DNA from: Allopusillimonas ginsengisoli
GTDB taxonomy: Bacteria > Pseudomonadota > Gammaproteobacteria > Burkholderiales > Burkholderiaceae_B
Assembly: GCF_004153455.1 (NCBI RefSeq)
Contig: NZ_SDQE01000021.1
Coordinates: 1 to 35,663 of the forward strand
Direction: 5' to 3'
Length of the DNA: 35,663 nucleotides
Below are positions 19,209-26,796 of this stretch, one piece after another (position 1 is the first letter of the stretch; every line of letters begins with the position of its first letter). A program made the translations under genes and the position numbers. The notes under the pieces are model-generated. The model was not told where the DNA came from. It saw nothing but the letters and a program-made list of their open reading frames with translations, and did no database searches.

Positions 19209-20419
19209 ATTGTTTCGACGATTTCATGCGCTGTCGCGGCCGACAAGGTCCACCCAAGGTGACCATGGCCAGTGTTGTAATACACGCCAGGCCGCTTGCC
19301 GCGACGCACACGAGGCATCATGTCCGGCATCATGGGGCGCAGTCCCGCCCACGGAACAACTCTGGATGTATTCACGTCGAAGCTTTGCCGCACCCAGCGT
19401 AACAAAGGCTCGATCCGATCAGCACGTATGTCGCGATTGGAGCCGTTGAATTCCGCAGTGCCCGCCACACGGAAGCGGTCTTCACCCAGGCGCGATGTCA
19501 CGATCTTGGCGCGCTCATCGAGCAGGCTAACCCAGGGCGCCGCCGCCTGGCTGGCGGCATCGTCCAGATGCACCGTAATCGAGTATCCCTTTACAGGATA
19601 GACATTCAGGCGATCCCCGCACAAGGCCGCAAGCCGCCGGCTACCCACGCCACCGCATACCACCACCGCATCGCCCGGCACGCGTTCGCTCTCCCCACGG
19701 CTCAGCCCGGTCGGCAAAAGGTTCAGGGTTGGCGCGCCCTCCGAAAAATCTATGCTGTGGACTTCTCGCCCGTACTTGAACTGTACGCCACGGCGTACGC
19801 AGGCTGCCGCCAGGCCGCGTGTGAATTTGTGGATATCGCCGGTGGCATCGGACGGCGTGTAATAACCGCCATAGAATTGCCCTGTCAGGCTGGGCTCAAT
19901 GCTGCGGATTTCGTCAGGGGTGACTGCATAGCGCTCCAACCCTCCTTCCAACATCAGTCGGTTGGCGCGTGTGGCGACCTCAAAGCTGGCACGATCGTAG
20001 TACACATGCAAAATACCGCGTCGTTCCAGATCAAACGCTATGTCTTCCGTTTCGGCCATGTCGAACAAATGGCGACGTGCTTCGATGGCCATGCGAGTGG
20101 TCGCAACCGTGTTATCGCGATAACGCCGGATCGCGCCGACAAATTCGGCCAGCCAGGAATATTTGTGCCAGGAAGGCGTAGGATTAAGCAGCAGGGGCGC
20201 GTCTTTCTGCAGCATCCACTTGATACCCTTGAACAAGGTGCCGGATTGATTCCAGACTTCTGCGTTGCTGGCGGATAACTGGCCGCCATTGGCAAAGGAA
20301 GTATCCATGGCGGCATAGGGCAAGCGATCGATGACGGTTACATCGAAACCGCGGCGACTGAGGGTGTAGGCAGTGGTGACACCGGTGATACCGGCGCCGA
20401 TAACAAGGACGCGAGACAT
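19133..20419 (-). CDS. dadA: D-amino acid dehydrogenase-like FAD oxidoreductase
   Basis: The 428-residue product belongs to the DadA/DAO flavoprotein family, which oxidatively deaminates amino acids and passes electrons to the respiratory chain. It begins with the FAD-binding fold VLVIGAGITGVTTAYTLSRRGFDVTVID. Further motifs are SFANGGQLSASNAEVW, GDAVVVCGGVGSRRLA and the C-terminal YYNTGHGHLGWTLS. The start has GGAG at 8 nt. A tandem glycine riboswitch in its leader suggests that glycine is the substrate or a product, so a glycine- or small-amino-acid-oxidising role is more likely than D-alanine catabolism. No alanine racemase gene is adjacent. The C-terminal tail runs 76 bp into the convergent PACE gene. 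Confidence 0.85.
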   Translation of the reverse strand: MSRVLVIGAGITGVTTAYTLSRRGFDVTVIDRLPYAAMDTSFANGGQLSASNAEVWNQSGTLFKGIKWMLQKDAPLLLNPTPSWHKYSWLAEFVGAIRRYRDNTVATTRMAIEARRHLFDMAETEDIAFDLERRGILHVYYDRASFEVATRANRLMLEGGLERYAVTPDEIRSIEPSLTGQFYGGYYTPSDATGDIHKFTRGLAAACVRRGVQFKYGREVHSIDFSEGAPTLNLLPTGLSRGESERVPGDAVVVCGGVGSRRLAALCGDRLNVYPVKGYSITVHLDDAASQAAAPWVSLLDERAKIVTSRLGEDRFRVAGTAEFNGSNRDIRADRIEPLLRWVRQSFDVNTSRVVPWAGLRPMMPDMMPRVRRGKRPGVYYNTGHGHLGWTLSAATAHEIVETIYADSCRADAGSPNMRSNIRLNTKV

Positions 20420-20469
20420 TGATAGCTCCAGAAGAAGGCAAAATGCAGGGGTTAGCCTGCCCGTTGCCC

Positions 20470-20665
20470 CATCTGTCCTGTTACCTGAGAGTTTTACAAC
20501 GCCAGCTGCGAACGGAGCAGCGCGTCATCCCCTTCGGTGGGTGCGATTTTTTACGCACCGCTCTCCAGATTATTTGCCTGGCCTGCAGTCCTTTTGCCTG
20601 AGAGTTTCCGGGGCGGTTGCTCCATCGGCGCCGGCGACATATAGCGTGCCGGTCTCTCCTGCAAG
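20470..20665 (-). ncRNA. Tandem glycine riboswitch
   Basis: Read on the minus strand, two aptamers with the glycine-riboswitch signature follow one another. The first (about 20660-20585) opens with GGAGAGACCGG and closes with AACTCTCAGGCAAAAGGAC. The second (about 20572-20472) opens with CTGGAGAGCGGTGCG, contains CACCGAAGGGG, and closes with AACTCTCAGGTAACAGGAC. This double-aptamer form usually turns on glycine catabolism when glycine is high. The expression platform before the dadA start has a small stem (GCAGG/CCTGC, 20445-20460) followed by ATTTTG, which might act as a weak terminator. Confidence 0.93.
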
Positions 20666-20687
20666 GCCAATAAACAAAACTGCCACG

Positions 20688-20693
20688 ATTCTA
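20688..20693 (-). promoter_or_regulatory. Possible -10 element of the riboswitch transcript
   Basis: TAGAAT on the minus strand lies just ahead of the first aptamer, and its first three bases are the mocR stop codon. A start near 20681 would place the riboswitch at the very 5' end of the RNA. No good -35 hexamer is seen (TTAGGT at 18-bp spacing is poor), so read-through from mocR is also possible. Confidence 0.35.
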
Positions 20694-22151
20694 GCAGCGC
20701 CCAGGCAAAATACCTAATAATTCCTTTGTTTTCAAGAGGCGCTCGAGAACCTGGTAGAGTTCGTCGTCTCCCGATTGGGCAATATTGAATCGCAGAAAAT
20801 CACTGGCTGACTGCGACAGACTGAACACATTGCCCGGCGCAAGCACAATGTTTTCCTTCAGGGCTGCCCTGGCAAGATCAGCGGCATCCACCCCCTCTGG
20901 CAGCCTGCACCATAGAAACATCCCCGCATCAGGCCTGATCCAGGGTTTGATGCCCAGCGATTCAAGCCTGGCCACGACCGGCCCCATAGTCTGGGCCAGC
21001 CTGAGACGCAAGCTCTCGACATATCGCCGGTAGCTTCCATCCTTGAGCATGCGATAAACCAGTTCAATCGCCAGACTATTGCCACCGAAGGTCGTTGCGA
21101 TCTTCAAGTCAACCAGTTTGGATATCCAGTCTGGCCGCGCGGCAATGTATCCGCATCGCACCGCGCCAGACAAGGTCTTGGAAAAGCTGCCCACATGCAC
21201 CACGTGGCGCAGGCCATCAAACGCAGCAAGCCGGGGCGAGGGTTCTTTTTGAAAGTCCGCAAAAATGTCGTCCTCGACAATAAGCAGGCCATGCTGCTCC
21301 GCCAGGCGCAACACGCGATGCGCGACCAGCGGCGACAACGTTGCGCCCGTCGGATTCTGTGTTGCCGAGTTGGTCATGTACAAACGTGGCTTGTGCGCAA
21401 TGAGCGCATGCTCGAACCGCTCCAGATCGGGCCCTGATGGGGTGAAGGGTACGCCCACAATCCTGGCCTGATGCGCGCGCAGCAATGCGTGAAAATTGAA
21501 GTAGCACGGATCATCCACCAATACGGTATCGCCTGGCTCAAGCAATAAACGACAGATGAGATCCAGGGATTGCGTTCCCGAATCCGTCAACACGATCTGC
21601 TCGGGCGTCACGTCGATGGAAGCCTCGGCCGCACGCCGGGCCAGCAGCTGTCTTAACGGCCCCAACCCCAGGGGAGAACCATAATCGCCCAGTGTCGCCG
21701 TATCGGCCCGCGCACAAGACCGCAAGGCCTTGCGCAGAGTGTCGTGAGGCAGCCAATCGGGCGGCAGCCACCCACACCCCGGCTTGAGCATGGCATTGCC
21801 CGCCGTCAGAGCCTGATGCGCCACCCAGAGCGGGTCGACGTCGCGATCAAGCCGTGGGCCGACATCCATCAATGACAGCGGCATGGCCGGCGCAGACACA
21901 TAAAAGCCCGATCCACGCCTGGCCTGTATTACACCCTCTGCCGCCAGGCGATCATAAGCGTCCACAACGGTGGACTTGGACACGCGCATGCTTTGCGCCA
22001 GGCTTCGGATGGACGGCAGCCGGGCGCCCGTTGACAGTTGCCGGCTGGCGATACGTTCGCGCACGGAACGCATGACTTGTTGCGTTAATGTTTCGGATAA
22101 ATGCCCAGGCTCGCTGCCCGTCTGAAAGAAAGTGTTCGGCACGCTGCACAT
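20691..22151 (-). CDS. MocR-type GntR/aminotransferase transcriptional regulator
   Basis: The 486-residue product fuses a GntR winged helix (about 20-85, with GARLPSIRSLAQSMRVSKSTVVDAY) to a fold-type I aminotransferase domain (about 120-475). The PLP lysine is in VGSFSKTLSGAVRCGYI, and NPTGATLSP and VDDPCYFN are also present. MocR proteins use PLP or its amino-acid adducts as effectors and often act on a divergent gene. Here the divergent gene is an EamA exporter, 173 bp away, and direct and inverted repeats lie in the spacer. It could also affect the dadA-like gene downstream on the same strand. The ATG at 22151 lies near the spacer repeats. Confidence 0.92.
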   Translation of the reverse strand: MCSVPNTFFQTGSEPGHLSETLTQQVMRSVRERIASRQLSTGARLPSIRSLAQSMRVSKSTVVDAYDRLAAEGVIQARRGSGFYVSAPAMPLSLMDVGPRLDRDVDPLWVAHQALTAGNAMLKPGCGWLPPDWLPHDTLRKALRSCARADTATLGDYGSPLGLGPLRQLLARRAAEASIDVTPEQIVLTDSGTQSLDLICRLLLEPGDTVLVDDPCYFNFHALLRAHQARIVGVPFTPSGPDLERFEHALIAHKPRLYMTNSATQNPTGATLSPLVAHRVLRLAEQHGLLIVEDDIFADFQKEPSPRLAAFDGLRHVVHVGSFSKTLSGAVRCGYIAARPDWISKLVDLKIATTFGGNSLAIELVYRMLKDGSYRRYVESLRLRLAQTMGPVVARLESLGIKPWIRPDAGMFLWCRLPEGVDAADLARAALKENIVLAPGNVFSLSQSASDFLRFNIAQSGDDELYQVLERLLKTKELLGILPGRC

Positions 22152-22172
22152 GGTTCAGTCCTACGTCACGCT

Positions 22173-22215
22173 GTACTGTATTTTATATCCATACAGTTAT
22201 TCAAAATTGTACTGA
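22173..22215. promoter_or_regulatory. Repeats in the mocR-eamA spacer
   Basis: ACTGTA (22175-22180) and TACAGT (22192-22197) form an inverted repeat with an 11-bp AT-rich gap. TGTACTG occurs as a direct repeat at 22173-22179 and 22209-22215. MocR regulators commonly bind such mixed direct and inverted repeats between themselves and a divergent target. Confidence 0.5.
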
Positions 22216-22324
22216 TGCGTATCTAGGCTCGAAACACATCCATCACGCACAATACACGCATACCATTTAACGCAGATGTTTCTTTGGAAACCTGCTTTTT
22301 CCTTCGTGCGTCACTGGATGAGCT

Positions 22325-23185
22325 ATGCAAGACAAAACACGAGGCTGGCTGAACGGCCTGCTCGGCGTCATTATTTTCAGCGGTTCGCTGCCCGCTACAC
22401 GCGTTGCGGTCAGCGGATTCGATCCGGTTTTCCTGACGGCGGCGCGAGCGAGCATTGCCGGTGTACTGGGCTTGCTGCTCTTGATCGCGCTGGGCGTATC
22501 ACGCCCTCGTCGCAAGGATATGGCCTCGCTGGTTACCGTGGCATTGGGTGTCGTGGTGGGGTTCCCACTGTTCTCCGCATTGGCGCTGCAATCTATAACC
22601 GCCGCGCGGTCCCTTGTTTTCCTCGGCCTGCTGCCGCTGGCAACAGCCCTGTTCGGCGTCGTGCGCGGCGGAGACCGCCCTCACCCGGCATTCTGGGCAT
22701 TTACGGTGCTCGGCAGCCTCTGTGTTGTCTCTTTCGCACTCGCCCAGGGGGCTGAGGCGTCGGTCCGGGGCGATCTGCTCATGCTTGCCGCCATCATCAC
22801 CTGTGGCTATGGGTACGCAGAAGGCGGACGCCTGTCGCGCCATCTCGGCGGTTGGCAAGTGATCTCCTGGGCTCTGGTCATTTCACTGCCTGTCATGCTC
22901 TTGATAGGTTGGATTTTCTTGCCAACGCAATGGCAGGGAATCAGCGCAGCCGCCTGGGGAGGCTTGGCCTATGTATCGCTGTTCAGCATGTTGATTGGCT
23001 TTTTCTTCTGGTACCACGGCTTGGCCAAGGGCGGTATTGCGGCGGTAGGGCAACTGCAACTGCTTCAACCCTTCATGGGACTTGGACTGGCCGCCATTTT
23101 GCTGCACGAGGAAGTCAATAGCGCAATGCTGGCCGCCACCTTGGGCGTGGTGGCTTGCGTAGGGTTTGCAAGACGTTATGCCTAG
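22325..23185 (+). CDS. EamA/DMT-family transporter
   Basis: The 286-residue product is an inner-membrane protein with about ten hydrophobic helices in two EamA repeats, the drug/metabolite transporter layout. The first repeat starts at about residue 7 (WLNGLLGVIIFSGSLPATR) and the second at about 145. It contains PFMGLGLAAILLHEEVN in the last third, a typical DMT motif. Members export amino acids or other metabolites. The divergent MocR regulator suggests an amino-acid or amine substrate, but the substrate cannot be read from sequence. GGATGAG precedes the ATG. Confidence 0.88.
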   Translation: MQDKTRGWLNGLLGVIIFSGSLPATRVAVSGFDPVFLTAARASIAGVLGLLLLIALGVSRPRRKDMASLVTVALGVVVGFPLFSALALQSITAARSLVFLGLLPLATALFGVVRGGDRPHPAFWAFTVLGSLCVVSFALAQGAEASVRGDLLMLAAIITCGYGYAEGGRLSRHLGGWQVISWALVISLPVMLLIGWIFLPTQWQGISAAAWGGLAYVSLFSMLIGFFFWYHGLAKGGIAAVGQLQLLQPFMGLGLAAILLHEEVNSAMLAATLGVVACVGFARRYA

Positions 23186-23192
23186 CCCCGGC

Positions 23193-23807
23193 TTACGGAG
23201 TATCCGCCGCATGTGATTCTACCGGGACGCCAATGCAATACAAGGTGACCACTTCCATGTGGCTTTCCAGGGCCAGATACCGCTTGAGTTGCTGCTCGTC
23301 TATGCCCATAACGACTACACCGCCCAACCCCTGCGCGGCAACGCTCAAGGCCATGTTCTGTACGGTCGCGCCAGCCTCAAAGTCTACATAACGCTTGCCC
23401 CGCATGCCATCGGCTTGCTGATCACGAAAATGTTCCAGCGCCCGGCGTATGTCTGCCGTGATCACCACCACGACTGCCGCTTGTTCCAGCCATTCGTCAC
23501 CCGCCAGCGAAACGGAAAGCAGAGCACCTGCAGCGATGTTCAGATCACTGCGGCGCAGTTCGCCTTGCCGCGGCTCGAATTCGTATACGCCTGGTTCCAG
23601 ATCCGACGCGCGACGCACCAGAACAAACAGTTTGAGGGGATACAAGGCATGCGCCGAGGGCGCCATGCGTTTCTCATCTCCGGCTCGCTGCCCCTGCCCC
23701 GCATGCAGCACGCGCATGAGCGCATCGGCTGGCACTGCCGCCGACGAATACCGCCGGCCACTTTGCCGTCGCAGCAGTAAGGTTTCAAGCGTGCGTTGCA
23801 GCTCCAT
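23193..23807 (-). CDS. SagB/ThcOx-type nitroreductase-family oxidoreductase
   Basis: The 204-residue product is an FMN-dependent nitroreductase-fold enzyme. RRQSGRRYSSAAVPADAL at the N-terminus is the flavin-binding RRS-type segment. APSAHALYPLKLFVLVRRASDLEPGVYEFEP is typical of the SagB/ThcOx subgroup, and GATVQNMALSVAAQGLGGVVV completes the flavin site. SagB-type enzymes oxidise azolines in peptide natural products, but stand-alone forms with no peptide cluster are common. No YcaO or precursor peptide gene is nearby, so the substrate is unknown. It converges with the EamA gene, 7 bp apart. Confidence 0.87.
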   Translation of the reverse strand: MELQRTLETLLLRRQSGRRYSSAAVPADALMRVLHAGQGQRAGDEKRMAPSAHALYPLKLFVLVRRASDLEPGVYEFEPRQGELRRSDLNIAAGALLSVSLAGDEWLEQAAVVVVITADIRRALEHFRDQQADGMRGKRYVDFEAGATVQNMALSVAAQGLGGVVVMGIDEQQLKRYLALESHMEVVTLYCIGVPVESHAADTP

Positions 23808-23942
23808 ATATCTCCCGAATCGTCAAGGTTAGCGCACAGTCCTGTCGTGTAAGGTACACAATAACGCCTGTGCATTGGGGTTTGGCTTTTTTCATACATT
23901 GATAAAGACTATAATTCCCAGGTGCAAAACCTAAATCTTTCA

Positions 23943-24110
23943 ATGAAAATCGAGCCCGTCGTCATTGCCGAGCCGTCCTTGCAAACGCGCATTATTCGCG
24001 CCGTGGCAAGCTCCACTGCCATCGAAACCGGCCAGTCCATTAAAGACCTGGAAGCTTTCCTCAAGGCCCAAACCAGCAAGTTCCAGCAACTGACTCTCGC
24101 AGCCGCCTAG
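23943..24110 (+). CDS. Small hypothetical protein
   Basis: The ATG at 23943 gives 55 residues beginning MKIEPVVIAEPSLQTR. It has a short acidic start and two likely amphipathic helices (about 13-30 and 32-48). There is no signal peptide, membrane segment or cysteine. A perfect TATAAT (23910-23915) lies 28 bp upstream, without a good -35 hexamer. An in-frame GTG at 23922 would fall at the predicted transcription start, so the ATG is preferred, although its ribosome-binding site is weak. I do not recognise the family. It converges with the Fic gene, 17 bp apart. Coding status is supported by the promoter and by its fit to the gap. Confidence 0.55.
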   Translation: MKIEPVVIAEPSLQTRIIRAVASSTAIETGQSIKDLEAFLKAQTSKFQQLTLAAA

Positions 24111-24127
24111 CAACCCGGCTGGTACCG

Positions 24128-24748
24128 CTATTTGCCGTCCAGGGCGCGTTCAACCCACAACTTCATGGGCTCGTAATCGAGCCCCAGGCCTCGCTGTATC
24201 GCTGCAATGTAATCATTGCGGCCTGATTCCCAACTGCTGTAATCCAGCGGCCCTTCGCCCGCCTGCGCAGCCATCACATCCGCCAGCAATCGCGAAATTC
24301 GACCGTTCCCCTCTCTGAAGGGATGCATGAGAATGAACTCTACGTGCGTCACTGCAATCGCCTCGATCAATTGCGCCGTGTCGTAACCTGCGCACGAGGT
24401 ATAGCGCATCAGACAGTTCTGTTCGAATTCGGCCATTAGCCGAGGTATCTGCGCGGCAGGCGCAAAGGGAAATCCACCCTTGCTCATGTTCACCGAACGG
24501 CCCTGCCCGGCCCAGGGATAAATATTGCCCAGCCAGCGCCTGTGCCAGGTTCTGATGTGAGCCATGGTGAGCTGGCCCATGGGCAAGTTATCCTGCAGCA
24601 CGAACTCATAGAGCTTTTGCAAGAGCACGAGCTCCGCTTCGTCCATATCTGCCGGCACAGTGATACCCAGCTTGTTGGCGAGTACCTGATCATTGGAACC
24701 CGGCTCGAACATGCCTTGTGCACCGGCCACATCGTATCGAGTGATCAT
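24128..24748 (-). CDS. Fic-domain AMP transferase-like protein
   Basis: Fic proteins transfer AMP or related groups to hydroxyl side chains of target proteins. The 206-residue product has an intact active site, HPFREGNGRISR, with catalytic His142 and the anion-binding GNGR. The substrate-binding flap GGFPFAPAAQ is also present. The frame is open upstream, but the ATG at 24748 has AAGGGA at good spacing. By eye no inhibitory (S/T)xxxE(G/N) helix is found in either terminus. No clear antitoxin gene lies upstream, where FicA-like antitoxins usually are. It could be a toxin with an unlinked or unrecognised antitoxin, or a housekeeping modifier. Confidence 0.87.
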   Translation of the reverse strand: MITRYDVAGAQGMFEPGSNDQVLANKLGITVPADMDEAELVLLQKLYEFVLQDNLPMGQLTMAHIRTWHRRWLGNIYPWAGQGRSVNMSKGGFPFAPAAQIPRLMAEFEQNCLMRYTSCAGYDTAQLIEAIAVTHVEFILMHPFREGNGRISRLLADVMAAQAGEGPLDYSSWESGRNDYIAAIQRGLGLDYEPMKLWVERALDGK

Positions 24749-24898
24749 GGCTTCCCTTGGCGGTACGCTGACACGGACATTGTAGGCAGGCTTTTCCGGC
24801 CATGGGAACACTGACAGCATTTGCCTGCACCGCGCCTCACTCTGGCAGACGATGCCGTGCGTAAGCGACAGCGACCGTCTTCCAGACCAGTGCGGCAC

Positions 24899-25145
24899 CG
24901 TGGATAATTACAATTAGTTGCAAAATAAGTATTCTGCGTGACCAGCCAACCTGCCTGTGGATAACTACGGGAGTGGACAACTGTGCATAGCCTGTTGATT
25001 GCTTCTGGACAAAACGGTATTGATCCACACCCAATAAACTTGTCCGCAATCTGTACACCAGGTAAACATGACTTATGCCCATGCACAATCAGTCTTTAAC
25101 TTACTGAAATAAAAGCGTTTTTTTCAGTTGTACGAGTTATCCACA
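24899..25145. other. DnaA-box cluster in the fic-aminotransferase spacer
   Basis: Two perfect DnaA boxes, TGTGGATAA (24956-24964) and TTATCCACA (25137-25145), and two with one mismatch, CGTGGATAA (24899-24907) and TGATCCACA (25021-25029), lie within 250 bp. AT-rich sequence follows (25150-25200). The 564-bp spacer 24749-25312 holds no convincing gene. The cluster is about 2.5 kb left of the boxes at 27.6 kb. It could be part of the origin, a DnaA-titrating or -reactivating site, or control of a nearby promoter. Confidence 0.6.
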
Positions 25146-25220
25146 GACACCCATTATCAGTACCATTTTTAAATAAAAGAAGTTATCAAAACCTTTACCT
25201 CCCACGCCCCAGCCATCCCA

Positions 25221-25248
25221 TTTACAAAACATCCTGCAAGGCTATACT
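25221..25248 (+). promoter_or_regulatory. Sigma-70-type promoter of unknown target
   Basis: TTTACA (25221-25226) and TATACT (25243-25248) with a 16-bp spacer match the consensus in five of six bases each. Transcription would start near 25255 and run rightward into the 3' end of the leftward aminotransferase gene. The only reading frame it serves is a 35-codon ORF at 25284-25391. Confidence 0.45.
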
Positions 25249-25283
25249 GCAACGCATCGAAGAAGCAGGAACACACGGAAACC

Positions 25284-25391
25284 ATGAAAGTCGCCTCTCC
25301 CCGCTCGTTTGGCTACAGGGCTGTCAATCGCTCGATCGCGGCGTTCAACGTGTCATCCCGCTTGGCAAAACAAAATCTGGCCAGACGATGA
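25284..25391 (+). CDS. Possible 35-residue mini-ORF antisense to the aminotransferase end
   Basis: An ATG at 25284, preceded by AGGAACACACGGAAACC, opens 35 codons (MKVASPRSFGYRAVNR...). The frame ends at a TGA at 25389-25391, inside the aminotransferase gene on the other strand. It follows a good promoter. The peptide is basic and not recognised. It may be a remnant of a lost gene, a leader peptide or chance. Confidence 0.2.
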   Translation: MKVASPRSFGYRAVNRSIAAFNVSSRLAKQNLARR

Positions 25392-26482
25392 TTGGAATGA
25401 ACAGCATTGGGATCACGGTAAAACGCAGACACGGGAATCACGCCCACACCGTGCTCGATGGTCAGCCAGCGTGCAAAATCAGCCTCCGGCAGATCCGACA
25501 AGGCGCTGTAGTCTGCAAGCAAAAAGAAAGTCCCTTGGCTTGGCAACGGTTTGAACCGCGTTTTGGCAAGCCCGTCAGCCAGACGATCACGTTTTTTCTG
25601 ATAGAACGACTGCAGATCCAGATAAGGTTTTGGATCTTTCATGTACTGGGCCAGGGCAACTTGCATGGGAGACGTCACCGTAAACACCAAAAACTGATGC
25701 ACTTTTCGAATTTCGGTTGTCATCCACTCGGGCGCGCAGCAATACCCGATTTTCCAGCCAGTGGCGTTGTAGGTTTTTCCGAAAGAAAACACGGTAATGG
25801 CATTCGCGGCAAGAATCGGGCTGCGGGCTAAACTCAAGTGTTCGTAGCCGTCAAAGACCAGGTGTTCGTAAACTTCATCTGATAACAGGATGATTCCGGT
25901 TTCCTGCACAATGGTTTCCAACGCTGCGATATCCGATTCCTGGAGTCGAATACCCGTTGGATTATGAGGAAAGTTAAGTACCAGCATTCGGGTTTTCGGG
26001 GTAATAGCATCGCGCACCCGTTGCCAGTCCACTCGATACACCTGGCTTGATTCATCGGGCAGCAACATGGGAACCGATACCGGCACGCCGCCCGCAAGCT
26101 TGATGGCGGATATATAAAGGTCGTAAAAAGGCTCAATGACAATAACTTCTTCACCCGTACGCACGAATGCCAGAATGCTTGCCATCAAGCCTTCGCTCGC
26201 GCCCGCCGTTACCGTAATGTCGGTATTCCAGTCATAAGCATGGCCATACTGGGTTTCTATTTTCAAGGCTATTTCCTGGCGTAGTGCGGGAACACCAGCC
26301 ATCGCGGGATACTGGTTATGTCCTTCGCTCATGGCTTTGCTAACCAGATCCAGGAGACGTACATCCGGATTGAAATCCGGAAATCCCTGGCCTAGATTGA
26401 TAGCCTGATGATCTATCGCCAACTGACTCATTACGGTAAATATTGTCGTGCCGACATCTGGAAGTTTTGACTGGAAATTCAT
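25313..26482 (-). CDS. PLP-dependent aminotransferase, methionine aminotransferase (YbdL)-like
   Basis: The 389-residue product is a fold-type I, class I aminotransferase. The N-terminal INLGQGFPDFNPD is typical of the kynurenine/methionine aminotransferase group. FPHNPTGIR binds the substrate carboxylate, LSDEVYEHLVFDG holds the PLP-contacting Asp and Tyr, and the Schiff-base lysine is in TVFSFGKTYNATGWKIGY. E. coli YbdL of this group prefers methionine and aromatic amino acids. It stands alone; neighbours give no pathway hint. The start ATG at 26482 is followed by the family-like NFQSKLPDVGTTIF. Confidence 0.9.
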   Translation of the reverse strand: MNFQSKLPDVGTTIFTVMSQLAIDHQAINLGQGFPDFNPDVRLLDLVSKAMSEGHNQYPAMAGVPALRQEIALKIETQYGHAYDWNTDITVTAGASEGLMASILAFVRTGEEVIVIEPFYDLYISAIKLAGGVPVSVPMLLPDESSQVYRVDWQRVRDAITPKTRMLVLNFPHNPTGIRLQESDIAALETIVQETGIILLSDEVYEHLVFDGYEHLSLARSPILAANAITVFSFGKTYNATGWKIGYCCAPEWMTTEIRKVHQFLVFTVTSPMQVALAQYMKDPKPYLDLQSFYQKKRDRLADGLAKTRFKPLPSQGTFFLLADYSALSDLPEADFARWLTIEHGVGVIPVSAFYRDPNAVHSNHRLARFCFAKRDDTLNAAIERLTAL

Positions 26483-26599
26483 GTTTCTTTGAATACGGAA
26501 AGGTGTGGATTAATGAGTTCTTGAATCGATTATGTTGACGCTTTTATTAAGCCTGGCGTGGATATGACGGAAAAATACCACATTGGGGTAAACAAGCAT

Positions 26600-26628
26600 T
26601 TGATAAAGCGAGAATGCATAGTTATGCT
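26600..26628 (+). promoter_or_regulatory. Probable cold-shock gene promoter
   Basis: TTGATA (26600-26605) and TATGCT (26623-26628) are spaced by 17 bp. A start near 26635 would give a leader of about 160 nt, the long 5' UTR usual for cspA-type mRNAs. The 314-bp spacer 26483-26796 holds this promoter and leader, plus one near-consensus DnaA box, TGTGGATTA, at 26504-26512. It holds no gene. Confidence 0.5.
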
Positions 26629-26796
26629 CGTATTTGCAGTTTTAATCAAGCGGTGCGCAGGGTTCGCGGGGTAGTAATCTATTAGTCTTCCGGCGCTTGT
26701 AATGGCTATATGCCAGGGCCGAAGTTAATGAAGTCTGGTTCGTGCAGGGCGTCCTTGGTTATATGCATTTTTCATTTTTTTAGGACGCTACACATC

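Noticed and set aside
23193-23807. Azoline-forming natural-product cluster around the SagB-type gene
   Set aside because: No YcaO cyclodehydratase, precursor peptide or dedicated protease is nearby.
24745-25086. 113-codon minus-strand frame upstream of fic as an antitoxin
   Set aside because: It overlaps the DnaA boxes, has many cysteines and no helix pattern, and does not contain an (S/T)xxxE(G/N) motif.
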